The notes under the pieces were generated by a model. It was not told the DNA's origin. It did not search any database and saw only the letters and a program-made list of their open reading frames with translations. From positions 1-48,850 of the forward strand of contig CAJQPO010000050.1 in assembly GCA_905480225.1 (NCBI GenBank): a stretch of DNA of 48,850 nt, written 5' to 3'. Origin of the DNA: an uncultured Flavobacteriales bacterium. GTDB taxonomy: Bacteria; Bacteroidota; Bacteroidia; Flavobacteriales_D; Parvicellaceae. Made by a program: the position numbers and the translations under genes. Of the stretch, positions 32,954 to 41,696 are shown piece by piece; positions within the stretch are counted from its first letter, which is position 1; each line of letters opens with the position of its first letter.

Positions 32954-35557
32954 ATGAATTCAAAAGAAATACGAGCCGCTTTTATCGATTTTTTTAAGGG
33001 AAAAGAACACGAAATGGTTTCTTCTGCACCCATGGTGATCAAAAATGATCCTACGTTAATGTTCACCAATGCTGGAATGAATCAATTTAAGGAAGTTTTT
33101 TTAGGAAATACGCAGCCAAAATCCAGTAGAATTTGTAATTCTCAAAAATGCCTTAGAGTATCAGGTAAGCACAATGATTTAGAAGAAGTGGGTGTAGATA
33201 CTTATCACCACACGATGTTTGAAATGCTCGGTAATTGGTCTTTTGGTGATTATTTTAAAAAAGAAGCTATTGAATGGGCTTGGGAATTATTAACGGAAAT
33301 ATACAAGATCGATAAGTCCAAAATTTATGTTACGATTTTTGAAGGTGATGAGGAGGATGGAACCGATATGGATCAGGAAGCATATGATATTTGGAAAGAA
33401 CTGATAGCCGAAGATCGTATCATAAAGGCTTCAAAAAAAGATAATTTCTGGGAAATGGGTGAAATGGGCCCGTGTGGACCCTGTTCCGAAATTCATTGCG
33501 ACCTAAGAACCAAAGAAGAAAGAGCCAAAGTTGATGGAAAAGAATTAGTGAATCAGGATCATCCACAGGTTATAGAAATTTGGAATTTGGTTTTTATGGA
33601 ATACAATAGAAAAGCCAATGGTTCGTTAGTTGGTCTTCCTGAAAAACATGTCGATACAGGAATGGGCTTCGAAAGACTTTGCATGGTGTTGCAAGGAAAG
33701 ACTTCTAATTACGATACCGACCTTTTTAAACCAATCATTCGACATTTAGAAGCAATTGCTACTTGTTCGTATGGTGCCGATTTTAAAACGGACGTTGCAC
33801 TGCGAGTAATTTCAGATCACGTTAGGGCGATCTCTTTTAGTATCGCTGATGGTCAGCTTCCTTCCAATACGGGTGCAGGATACGTAATCCGGCGTATACT
33901 CAGAAGAGCGGTGAGATACGGTTATCAAACATTAAATTTAAAACAACCCTTTTTATACCAATGTGTAGAAATCGTTGTTAACGAATTAGGTCAGGCATTT
34001 CCAGAAATAGCTGCACAGCAGGAGCTAATAGAAAAGGTGATAAAAGAGGAGGAGTCTTCATTTTATCGCACTCTTGAGAAGGGAATACAGCGTTTTAACG
34101 AATATGTGAAAAAAGGAAAACAGCTGATAGATGGTGATTTTGCTTTTGAATTATTTGATACGTACGGTTTCCCCATTGATTTGACAGAATTAATGGCACA
34201 CGACAATAAACTTAAGGTAGATCAAAAAGCATTCGCTGAATGTCTTGAAAAACAAAAAGAAAGGTCGAGGAAAGCAGCGGTGGTAGCAACGGAAGATTGG
34301 GTAGTGCTGCTGGAAGATGAAAAAGAAGAATTTGTTGGTTATGACTATACGGAAGTGAACGTGCGTATCACGCGTTACAGAAAAGTTGTTTCTAAAGAGA
34401 AAGAAAGATATCAAATCGTTTTTAATTATACACCGTTTTATGCAGAAGGTGGGGGCCAAGTGGGCGATACTGGATACATCGAGGCTAATGGACATAAAAC
34501 AGCAATTGTTGACACAAAAAAGGAAAACAACTTGATTGTGCATTTTGCCAATGAATTGCCACCAGAATTAACACAGAGCTTTTCAGCAGTAGTCAATAAA
34601 AGTAACCGGGCATTGATCCAAGCAAATCACACGGCAACGCATTTGGTTCATGCTGCGTTGAGAGCGGTATTAGGTTCTCATGTAGAGCAAAAGGGTTCTT
34701 TAGTAAATGCTCGGTATTTGCGGTTCGATTTCTCGCACTTCTCGAAATTGAGCGAGGACGAGATTCTGAAAATTGAATACCTCGTTAATGAGCAGATAAG
34801 GGAAAACATTTTGTTAGAAGAGCACAGGGAGATTCCAATTAAAATGGCTAAAGATATGGGGGCTTTGGCTCTTTTTGGTGAAAAATATGGAGACCTAGTT
34901 CGGGCAATTAAATTTGGAGATTCGGTAGAACTTTGTGGTGGCACTCATGTGAAGTCTACAGGCCGTATCGGTAATTTTAAATTGCTCTCAGAAAGTTCTG
35001 TAGCTGCTGGGATTAGACGAATTGAATGCATTACCTCTGTCACTGCTGATGCTTGGGTTAAAGATCAGTTGACTTTGTTAAATGAGGTTAGAGCTGCGTT
35101 AAAAAGTCCTAAGGATTTACTTAAGGCGATTGATGAATTAGCTCAGCAGAAAGCAGAACTTGAAAAAGAAATTAGTGCTTTTAAAAAAGCACGGGCGGGG
35201 GATATGAAAGGCGATTTAATCAATGAAACAGTCGAATTAAATGGGATTAATTTCATTGGGAAAAAGGTCGATTTGGATCCCAAGTCCATCAAAGACTTGG
35301 CATTCCAATTAAAATCTGAAATAAATAATTTGTTTATTATTCTAGGAGCAGAATTTGGAGGTAAATCAACCATTACCATAGCCCTATCTGATAATTTGGT
35401 TACTGATAAGGATTTACACGCCGGGAACATTATTCGAGTGCTTTCAAAAGAAATTAATGGTGGTGGAGGTGGACAGGCGAATTATGCAACTGCTGGGGGA
35501 AGCAAACCAGAAGGAATTGAGTCTGCAATCGAAAAGGCAAAGGAATATTTAAACTAG
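32954..35557 (+). CDS. alaS: Alanyl-tRNA synthetase
   Basis: AlaRS charges tRNA-Ala. The 867-residue protein has the class II catalytic domain (FTNAGMNQFKEVFLG, then TYHHTMFEMLGNWSFGDYF), the tRNA-recognition helices, and the editing domain with zinc ligands in HTATHLVHAAL and CGGTHV. The C-terminal DHHA1-type domain contains the GGGGGQANYATAGG loop. All regions are intact and the length is standard. A weak -7 box, TAATTTTA at 32932-32939, lies 14 bases before the ATG. It is divergent from the M23 peptidase gene. Confidence 0.98.
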   Translation: MNSKEIRAAFIDFFKGKEHEMVSSAPMVIKNDPTLMFTNAGMNQFKEVFLGNTQPKSSRICNSQKCLRVSGKHNDLEEVGVDTYHHTMFEMLGNWSFGDYFKKEAIEWAWELLTEIYKIDKSKIYVTIFEGDEEDGTDMDQEAYDIWKELIAEDRIIKASKKDNFWEMGEMGPCGPCSEIHCDLRTKEERAKVDGKELVNQDHPQVIEIWNLVFMEYNRKANGSLVGLPEKHVDTGMGFERLCMVLQGKTSNYDTDLFKPIIRHLEAIATCSYGADFKTDVALRVISDHVRAISFSIADGQLPSNTGAGYVIRRILRRAVRYGYQTLNLKQPFLYQCVEIVVNELGQAFPEIAAQQELIEKVIKEEESSFYRTLEKGIQRFNEYVKKGKQLIDGDFAFELFDTYGFPIDLTELMAHDNKLKVDQKAFAECLEKQKERSRKAAVVATEDWVVLLEDEKEEFVGYDYTEVNVRITRYRKVVSKEKERYQIVFNYTPFYAEGGGQVGDTGYIEANGHKTAIVDTKKENNLIVHFANELPPELTQSFSAVVNKSNRALIQANHTATHLVHAALRAVLGSHVEQKGSLVNARYLRFDFSHFSKLSEDEILKIEYLVNEQIRENILLEEHREIPIKMAKDMGALALFGEKYGDLVRAIKFGDSVELCGGTHVKSTGRIGNFKLLSESSVAAGIRRIECITSVTADAWVKDQLTLLNEVRAALKSPKDLLKAIDELAQQKAELEKEISAFKKARAGDMKGDLINETVELNGINFIGKKVDLDPKSIKDLAFQLKSEINNLFIILGAEFGGKSTITIALSDNLVTDKDLHAGNIIRVLSKEINGGGGGQANYATAGGSKPEGIESAIEKAKEYLN

Positions 35558-35633
35558 TGTTTTTCTTAAGGATGATCGGTCACTGTTCATGCGGTGCGTG
35601 CTTATGAAAAAAGCAATTCGATGTGGTTGGTAA

Positions 35634-36224
35634 TTATGGCAAGTCTTTCAGCTTTTCTCTAAGATCTAGGATGTTTTTCTTTTTCCGTTTTACGCGCATT
35701 CCGATGGATGTTTCGGTTAAGAATCGATGTCGATTCTCCAGATAATCCAGCTGTTTTTCAATCCACATTTTATCACTCATTGCAATATTGTATTCCACTA
35801 ATTCTCGTTTAAAAGAGTCTGCAATTAAATGATAATCGGATCGTCCAAAATAGTCATGGTCCGCGTCACTCATTATTTTCTCTAACATGGTTTGTGGCAC
35901 TCTGTCTGGTATAGTCGACTCTATTATGCTGCATATAAGAGCTATGTCGGAATTTTTGAATCCAAATGAAGGTAAAATTTCTTTAACTAAATCGATGGCG
36001 ATGGATTCGTTATCCAAATAGGATTTGATATAACCTGTATCATGAAATAGTGCAGCCGTCAATAGCAATTTGCTCTCGTGTTCGGTTATTCCTTCATTGA
36101 GAGCAATCAACTTCGCAGAGTTGTAAACATCCCAAGTATGGTGCAGACCATGGTAATGTAAATTGCTTGGGAGCTCCCTTTTAAGCAATCTTAAAATATA
36201 TGTCTTTGCGGCACTATATTTCAC
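35634..36224 (-). CDS. HD-domain hydrolase
   Basis: The 196-residue protein has an HD domain: conserved His in YHGLHHTWDV, the HD pair in ALFHDTGY, and the distal Asp in SDADHDYFGRSD. The family includes phosphohydrolases acting on nucleotides and cyclic-di-nucleotides; this one has no extra domain that would tell its substrate, and it lacks the RelA synthetase and GYP motifs. A basic C-terminal tail (MRVKRKKKNIL) may bind nucleic acid or membrane. It is convergent with alaS. The 237-base stretch after its start up to hisS (36225-36461) is AT-rich and holds no gene that I can see, only the two divergent promoter regions. Confidence 0.8.
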   Translation of the reverse strand: MKYSAAKTYILRLLKRELPSNLHYHGLHHTWDVYNSAKLIALNEGITEHESKLLLTAALFHDTGYIKSYLDNESIAIDLVKEILPSFGFKNSDIALICSIIESTIPDRVPQTMLEKIMSDADHDYFGRSDYHLIADSFKRELVEYNIAMSDKMWIEKQLDYLENRHRFLTETSIGMRVKRKKKNILDLREKLKDLP

Positions 36225-36461
36225 ACAATTTAGTTAAGACCAAAACCAAACAAACTTTTCAATTGAGTATAAACACTGAGTTGGCAAAATAATTAATCTA
36301 AATTTCTCATTTACAAATCAAGCAATCAAATCGCAAAAAGAGGAGTTAATTCCAATCAATTTACTTACTTTATAGAATAGCCGAAAATAACATTGGTGCT
36401 ATTGCTAATTAGCTTTATAAAAAAAATTAATTTTGGTCAGTTTGCTAAATGACTAATTTAA

Positions 36462-37832
36462 ATGAATAAGCCTTCAATTCCTAAGGGGACCAGAGATTTT
36501 TTACCTGCTCAAATGGCGCGTAGAAATCACATTTTTGATACAATTAAAGCAGGTTTTAAGAAATATGGGTTTTTACCTATTGAAACCCCTGCAATGGAGA
36601 AATTGTCTACACTTACTGGAAAGTATGGCGAAGAAGGTGACCAACTAATTTTCAAAATACTAAATCGCGGTGATAAGCTAGGTACCAGCATCCGTAATGT
36701 CCCTGAAAATTGGTCTTCCCAAGGTCAAATTGAACATTTATTATGTGAACAGGCATTGAGATATGATTTAACTGTTCCATTTGCTCGATTTGTTGTTCAG
36801 CACCAAAATGACATAGCTTTCCCTTTTAAGCGATATCAAATTCAAACGGTATGGCGGGCGGATCGACCACAAAAAGGTAGGTATCGCGAGTTTTACCAGT
36901 GTGATGCGGATATTATTGGAACGGATTCACTTTTGTGCGAAATAGAGCTAATTCAACTGATGGATGAGGTATTGGATAATTTAGGAATCAATGATTTCAC
37001 CATTAAGATGAACAACAGAAAGGTATTGTCTGGTATCGTTGAAATTACAGGGGAATCTGAGAAGATTGTTGAAATAATGGTCGCTATAGATAAGCTAGAT
37101 AAGATTGGTGAATCAGGAGTGATTAAAGAATTAGAGGACAAAGGAGTTGCACGTTCAGCAGTTGAGAAGATTAAACCACTTTTTGGCATTGCCGGTTCTA
37201 ATGAAGAGTTATTAGCTAAAATGAGGGTTATGTTGGTGGATTCACCAATTGGTTTAAAAGGATTGGAAGAGCTAACTTTTGTCATAGATCAAATTAATAA
37301 GCTGGGTCTTGTGAAGGCCAAATTATCTATTGACCTGACTTTAGCACGCGGCCTTAATTATTACACTGGAGCAATATTTGAGGTGAAAGCAAATGGTGTT
37401 GACATCGGTTCGATTTGTGGCGGTGGACGTTACGATGATTTGACAGGAATTTTTGGATTAAAAGACCTATCAGGTGTGGGTGTTTCATTCGGTGCAGACC
37501 GGATTTACGATGTACTGAACGAATTGAATCTCTTCGAGGCCGCAGTTGAAGAAACAACGCAGGTATTATTTATCAATTTTGGAAATCCGGAATCCATATA
37601 TTGTCTTGGTTTATTGAAAGAACTAAGAACTGCTGGTATTAATGCAGAGCTATATCCGACAGCTGCTAAATTAAAAAAGCAAATGAATTATGCACATGTT
37701 AAGGGTGTCAGCTTTGCGGTTATGGTTGGGACCAATGAAATTGAATCGGGAATCATTCGTGTAAAAGACATGACAACGGGGGATCAAATAGATACAAGTA
37801 TTCAGGGACTCATTAATATGCTTAATAAATGA
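36462..37832 (+). CDS. hisS: Histidyl-tRNA synthetase
   Basis: HisRS charges tRNA-His. The 456-residue class II enzyme has PKGTRDFLPAQMARR, the motif 2 region FPFKRYQIQTVWRADRPQKG with REFYQCDADIIG, the histidine-binding ARGLNYYTGAIFEV, and the motif 3 region GVGVSFGADRIYD. A C-terminal anticodon-binding domain follows from about residue 360. It overlaps hutH by four bases (ATGA), so translation of the two is coupled. Confidence 0.97.
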   Translation: MNKPSIPKGTRDFLPAQMARRNHIFDTIKAGFKKYGFLPIETPAMEKLSTLTGKYGEEGDQLIFKILNRGDKLGTSIRNVPENWSSQGQIEHLLCEQALRYDLTVPFARFVVQHQNDIAFPFKRYQIQTVWRADRPQKGRYREFYQCDADIIGTDSLLCEIELIQLMDEVLDNLGINDFTIKMNNRKVLSGIVEITGESEKIVEIMVAIDKLDKIGESGVIKELEDKGVARSAVEKIKPLFGIAGSNEELLAKMRVMLVDSPIGLKGLEELTFVIDQINKLGLVKAKLSIDLTLARGLNYYTGAIFEVKANGVDIGSICGGGRYDDLTGIFGLKDLSGVGVSFGADRIYDVLNELNLFEAAVEETTQVLFINFGNPESIYCLGLLKELRTAGINAELYPTAAKLKKQMNYAHVKGVSFAVMVGTNEIESGIIRVKDMTTGDQIDTSIQGLINMLNK

Positions 37833-39319
37833 AAACACATCATTTAAACACAGAGTTTTTATCCATTGATAAGCTAAAAGAAGTTGTGTTTGGCGGATAT
37901 CGTATTGAACTTTCTGATCAGGCGAAAGAGAACATCCAGTATTGTCGAATTTTCTTAGATGAAAAAATCGCCAATTCTACTGTTCCGATTTACGGAATTA
38001 ATACAGGATTTGGTTCTTTATGTAATGAGTCGATTTCAAATCATGACCTTGAAAAATTACAAGAGAATTTAGTCATGTCTCATGCTTGTGGTATGGGGGA
38101 AGAAGTTCCAGAAAATATTGTAAGATTGATGTTGTTTTTAAAGGCGCAAGGTTTAGCTTATGGACATTCTGGCGTACATGTCAAAACAGTTCAACGATTA
38201 CTTGACTTTTTAAATGAGGGCGTGTACCCAATCATATATCAGCAGGGCTCACTAGGGGCATCTGGTGATTTGGCTCCACTTGCAAATATGTCTCTGGCCC
38301 TTTTAGGTAAAGGAGAAGTAAATTTCAAAGGGGAGCGAAAGTCAGCGATGGATGTATTAAGTCTGTTTTCTTGGTCGCCGATAACATTAAGTTCTAAAGA
38401 AGGGCTTGCTTTATTAAATGGTACACAATTCATGTCTGCCTATGGCACATGGAACTTAATGCAAGCCAGGCATCTTATAGAAATGGCAGATTTAATAGGT
38501 TCAGTATCATTGGAAGCTTTCGATGGACGCATTGAGCCTTTTCAAGAAAATGTGCATGTATTAAGAAGGCACCAAGGACAAATTCAAACAGCAAAGAACA
38601 TAAGGGATTATTTGAATGGTAGCGAATTGATTACGCAAGAAAAATCTCATGTGCAAGATCCTTATTCATTTCGATGCATGCCACAAGTTCACGGAGCATC
38701 ACGGGATGCAATAACTTACATCACGGGTGTTTTTGAAAATGAGATCAATGCGGTAACAGATAATCCCACTATTTTTCCAAATGATAATCAGATTGTTTCG
38801 GCTGGAAATTTTCATGGTCAACCGCTTGCTATCAATCTAGATTACTTGGCTATTGCTGTCGCTGAGCTAGGAAGTATATCAGAAAGAAGAACCTATAAAT
38901 TAATTGCTGGCCTGAGAGGACTTCCAGCTTTTTTGGTTGTGAACCCAGGCTTAAACTCTGGATTCATGATTCCACAATATGCTGCTGCTTCAATTGTTAG
39001 TCAAAATAAACAATTATGTACGCCTGCTTCAGTAGATACAATTGATTCATCTAATGGTCAGGAAGATCATGTTAGTATGGGAGCAAACGCAGGAACAAAG
39101 TGCCACGCTGTCGTTGAAAATGTACAAAAATTACTAGGAATTGAACTTTTCAATGCTGCTCAGGGCATTCATTTTAGAAGGCCCCTTAAATCTTCAAAAT
39201 ACATTGAAAGTTTTATCTCAGAATTCCAGAAAAAAGTACCCTTTGTTGAAGAGGACATTGTTATGTACGAATCCATGAATGAAGCCGTTGCTTTTATTCA
39301 AAATTTCCCATGTAAATAG
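37829..39319 (+). CDS. hutH: Histidine ammonia-lyase
   Basis: HutH removes ammonia from histidine to give urocanate. The 496-residue protein has the autocatalytic MIO triad A144-S145-G146 in GSLGASGDLAPLAN, the active-site tyrosine region YGINTGFG (53-62), VQDPYSFRCMPQVHGASRD, and NFHGQPLAINLD. The family includes tyrosine and phenylalanine lyases; the HutH-type histidine-binding residue in LVMSHACGMG (His 85) supports histidine. The other hut genes are absent in the window; the gene is coupled to hisS. Its stop is 10 bases before the convergent DUF4159 gene. Confidence 0.9.
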   Translation: MKTHHLNTEFLSIDKLKEVVFGGYRIELSDQAKENIQYCRIFLDEKIANSTVPIYGINTGFGSLCNESISNHDLEKLQENLVMSHACGMGEEVPENIVRLMLFLKAQGLAYGHSGVHVKTVQRLLDFLNEGVYPIIYQQGSLGASGDLAPLANMSLALLGKGEVNFKGERKSAMDVLSLFSWSPITLSSKEGLALLNGTQFMSAYGTWNLMQARHLIEMADLIGSVSLEAFDGRIEPFQENVHVLRRHQGQIQTAKNIRDYLNGSELITQEKSHVQDPYSFRCMPQVHGASRDAITYITGVFENEINAVTDNPTIFPNDNQIVSAGNFHGQPLAINLDYLAIAVAELGSISERRTYKLIAGLRGLPAFLVVNPGLNSGFMIPQYAAASIVSQNKQLCTPASVDTIDSSNGQEDHVSMGANAGTKCHAVVENVQKLLGIELFNAAQGIHFRRPLKSSKYIESFISEFQKKVPFVEEDIVMYESMNEAVAFIQNFPCK

Positions 39320-39329
39320 ATTCAATTGG

Positions 39330-40004
39330 CTAATTGCCATTGGTGCCACCCATGAATGTATATTGAACAATATTCATTCCCATTTTAAGTGCTTTCAGTC
39401 GAATTTCTTTTGTGTCGTTATGCACTTCTTCGTCTTCCCATCCATCGCCCAAATCACATTCTACGCTGTAAAAACAGATTAGCCTGCCTTCATATATCAG
39501 GCCGAAACCTTGAGCGGGATTGTTATCGTGCAGATGAATTTTAGGTAAACCTTTTTCAAAAGAAAAGGATTGATGATAAATTGGATGTGAGTAAGGCAAT
39601 TCAATAAAATCTAACTCAGGAAATACTTTTTTCATTTGTGGACGGATAAATTTATCCATTCCATAGTTATCATCGATGTGTAAAAATCCTCCTGAAATAA
39701 GATAGTTGCGAAGATTAGTAGCTTCTTGGTTATTGAATACAACGTTACCATGACCCGTCATGTGAATAAAAGGATAATTCATGATTTCGGCATTGCTCAC
39801 GTGAATTTCTCCTACCTCGGGATTAATATTCATATTCCCGTTTTTATTACAAAACTCCACTAGATTAGGAATGGAAGTCGGATTCGAGTACCAATCTCCA
39901 CCACCGTTGTATTTTAATAAACCAAATTGATAGGTATGACTCGTTTGTGCATATATATTAGTATGAAATACTATTAGTAGCATATATGTTGCACATCTAA
40001 TCAT
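39330..40004 (-). CDS. DUF4159 exported protein
   Basis: The 224-residue product has a signal peptide (MIRCATYMLLIVFHTNIYAQ) and one DUF4159 domain: FGLLKYNGGGDWYSNPTSIP, PFIHMTGHGNV, LRNYLISGGFLHIDDNYGMD, and LPYSHPIYH. The fold resembles class I glutamine amidotransferases, but the nucleophilic Cys is replaced in this domain, so it is probably not an amidotransferase. DUF4159 proteins often occur with MoxR/VWA gene clusters, which are absent here. It overlaps the rlmD stop by four bases (ATGA), so the two are coupled. Confidence 0.85.
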   Translation of the reverse strand: MIRCATYMLLIVFHTNIYAQTSHTYQFGLLKYNGGGDWYSNPTSIPNLVEFCNKNGNMNINPEVGEIHVSNAEIMNYPFIHMTGHGNVVFNNQEATNLRNYLISGGFLHIDDNYGMDKFIRPQMKKVFPELDFIELPYSHPIYHQSFSFEKGLPKIHLHDNNPAQGFGLIYEGRLICFYSVECDLGDGWEDEEVHNDTKEIRLKALKMGMNIVQYTFMGGTNGN

Positions 40005-41470
40005 GGCATAAAGTTACTTGAATTTTCATCTAATTCGAGTGTAATTTTTTTAAAAGCTCCAATACTTTCTATATGACCAGTATGTGGAAATTGATCGACC
40101 AGAGAAAATTTAACCAGCTCGTATCCATTGGAAGTAAGTACGGCGATGTCTCTAGCCTGAGTGGCAGGATTACATGATACGTAAATCAACCGATTCGCTC
40201 CAAGAGCAATTACTTTTTGTAAGGTTTTTGGTGCGATTCCTGCACGGGGTGGATCCAGTATAATTGTATCAATACGACCTTTGTAATTTGGATGTTCACT
40301 CAAGAACTTACCAACGTCTGCAGCAAACCAATTAATTCCATTTAACCCATTTTTTTTTGCATTTTTCTTAGCGTTGGAAATAGCTGACTCTACGATATCG
40401 ACTCCAATTACTTGAGCTGTTGGAATTTGCGAGGCAATAATTTGGCCAATGGTACCTGTTCCGCAGAATAAATCCATAATTACCTGCCCTTCAAGGTTGG
40501 AACTTTCCGTAGCGTATTCGATTACTTTTGAATATAGTTTTTCAGCACTTTTGGGATTTGTTTGAAAAAAGCTTTGCATACTAATTTCAAAATTAAGGCC
40601 TAAAATATTTTCGTTGATTCGATCTTTTCCCCAAATCAGGCCACTTGGTCCGTTGTCCAACTTTGCCCTGTCTGCAACATCATCATTCACCGTGTGAATA
40701 TAACCTGCTAAACGGTTGCCTAATAGTTCTATTAAATAATCTTTAAAAGCTATTTTGTTGAATTGATCTATTCCTTCAGATGATGTGACCAGATTAATTA
40801 AAAGCTCGTTTTCTGAGAATGATTTTCTAACTACTAAGTGCCTGAAAAAACCTTCCTTTTTAGGAGGGTGCCATGCTGGTAGTTTGGTTTCTTGAAGCCA
40901 GAGTCTAATTTTATGGAGTTCGTTTTCCAATTGTTCATCAAACATTCCTGAATCGGAATCAAGATTTTCTACTTTCCACCAAGTTCCAGTTCGTTTAAAA
41001 CCTAAGCCAAAATCATCTTTTTCTTGATCGGAATTGAGGTCGTGTCGTATTACTGAAAAGGAATATTCCATTTTATTCCTGTAATGAAATGTATTGGGGG
41101 AGTTAATGAATTCATCATAGAGCGCAACAGGATTTTCAATGGCTGCAAACTTTTGAAACAAATCCATAACGGCTGCAGTTTTGAAAGTTTGTTGTTGCTT
41201 AATGGGCAGGGTAATATACGGTGCTCCTGAAATGGATTGAAACACTTGTGTTTCTTCAAGCTCTGATCTTTTTAGAACGGCAACAAGTCTTGCTTCCGCG
41301 TAGCGTTTGCGCTTTTTTTGAATTTTGGCTTTGACAACTTGGCCTGGAAGTGCGTTTAGCACAAAAATGATGTAATTCCCCTGTTCGGTTTGCATGCGGT
41401 GAATACCTTTTCCTCCAAATGCAAAATCATGGATTTCTAATTCTACTATTTCTCCTTTTTTGTAATTCAA
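40001..41470 (-). CDS. rlmD: 23S rRNA (uracil-C5)-methyltransferase, RlmD type
   Basis: This SAM-dependent enzyme of the RumA/TrmA family methylates a uridine of 23S rRNA or of tRNA. The product has an N-terminal TRAM domain (KGEIVELEIHDFAFGGKGIHR), then the Rossmann methyltransferase domain with DLFCGTGTIGQ, ILDPPRAGI, and the catalytic cysteine in YVSCNPATQARD. FQTNPKSAEKLY is the family's QxN motif. It lacks the four-cysteine iron-sulfur cluster set of E. coli RumA. I place the start at the TTG at 41470 (489 residues), since the ATGs upstream (41488, 41551) either lie inside or before the promoter box at 41475-41482. Confidence 0.9.
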   Translation of the reverse strand: MNYKKGEIVELEIHDFAFGGKGIHRMQTEQGNYIIFVLNALPGQVVKAKIQKKRKRYAEARLVAVLKRSELEETQVFQSISGAPYITLPIKQQQTFKTAAVMDLFQKFAAIENPVALYDEFINSPNTFHYRNKMEYSFSVIRHDLNSDQEKDDFGLGFKRTGTWWKVENLDSDSGMFDEQLENELHKIRLWLQETKLPAWHPPKKEGFFRHLVVRKSFSENELLINLVTSSEGIDQFNKIAFKDYLIELLGNRLAGYIHTVNDDVADRAKLDNGPSGLIWGKDRINENILGLNFEISMQSFFQTNPKSAEKLYSKVIEYATESSNLEGQVIMDLFCGTGTIGQIIASQIPTAQVIGVDIVESAISNAKKNAKKNGLNGINWFAADVGKFLSEHPNYKGRIDTIILDPPRAGIAPKTLQKVIALGANRLIYVSCNPATQARDIAVLTSNGYELVKFSLVDQFPHTGHIESIGAFKKITLELDENSSNFMP

Positions 41471-41474
41471 GCGG

Positions 41475-41482
41475 CAAATATA
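41475..41482 (-). promoter_or_regulatory. -7 promoter element of rlmD
   Basis: On the minus strand this reads TATATTTG, a perfect TAnnTTTG match, with a TTG 21 bases further upstream, which fits the -33 position. It ends four bases before the TTG start codon at 41470, inside what would otherwise be called the coding region. Confidence 0.65.
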
Positions 41483-41582
41483 ATGCATAGAATATGCTAT
41501 AGACAATAATGTGTGCAGTAATTGATGATAAAGACAAAATGGAAACCGCAAGATTATGTCGTGTCTTTTTCTAAGATTCGTT

Positions 41583-41590
41583 TATCTTTG
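41583..41590 (+). promoter_or_regulatory. -7 promoter element of the ornithine aminotransferase gene
   Basis: TATCTTTG is a perfect match to TAnnTTTG. It lies 106 bases before the chosen ATG, so the transcript has an unusually long leader. It is divergent from the rlmD promoter. Confidence 0.6.
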
Positions 41591-41626
41591 CGCTCGGTTG
41601 ATTTCTCGCCAGAAAAGTAGGAAAGG

Positions 41627-41674
41627 ATGGCTACTCTCCATGATGAGGCACCTAACTCGGAAATGTTCTGTTAG
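41627..41674 (+). CDS. Possible leader peptide (uORF) in the rocD 5' leader
   Basis: An ATG at 41627, preceded by a good ribosome-binding stretch (AGGAAAGG), opens a 15-residue frame [15 protein letters not shown] ending with TAG at 41672-41674. Its last codons lie in a stem-loop: CCTAAC (41651-41656) pairs with GTTAGG (41670-41675) around a 13-base loop. The peptide has no arginine or ornithine codons that would point to classical attenuation. No homologue is known to me, so this is only a candidate. Confidence 0.3.
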   Translation: MATLHDEAPNSEMFC

Positions 41675-41675
41675 G
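41651..41675 (+). promoter_or_regulatory. Stem-loop in the rocD leader
   Basis: CCTAAC and GTTAGG form a perfect six-base stem with a 13-base loop, 22 bases before the start codon. Its second arm covers the stop codon of the candidate uORF, so a ribosome ending there would melt it. Confidence 0.35.
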
Positions 41676-41696
41676 ATTGCATTAAATTTATTAAAA

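Noticed and set aside
36225-36461. Intergenic region searched for an RNA gene or a second operator
   Set aside because: It is AT-rich, with no convincing stem or repeat. I see only divergent promoter sequence.
41556-41696. N-terminal extension of ornithine aminotransferase
   Set aside because: It runs through a perfect promoter box and the leader, and the 47 residues do not resemble the family.
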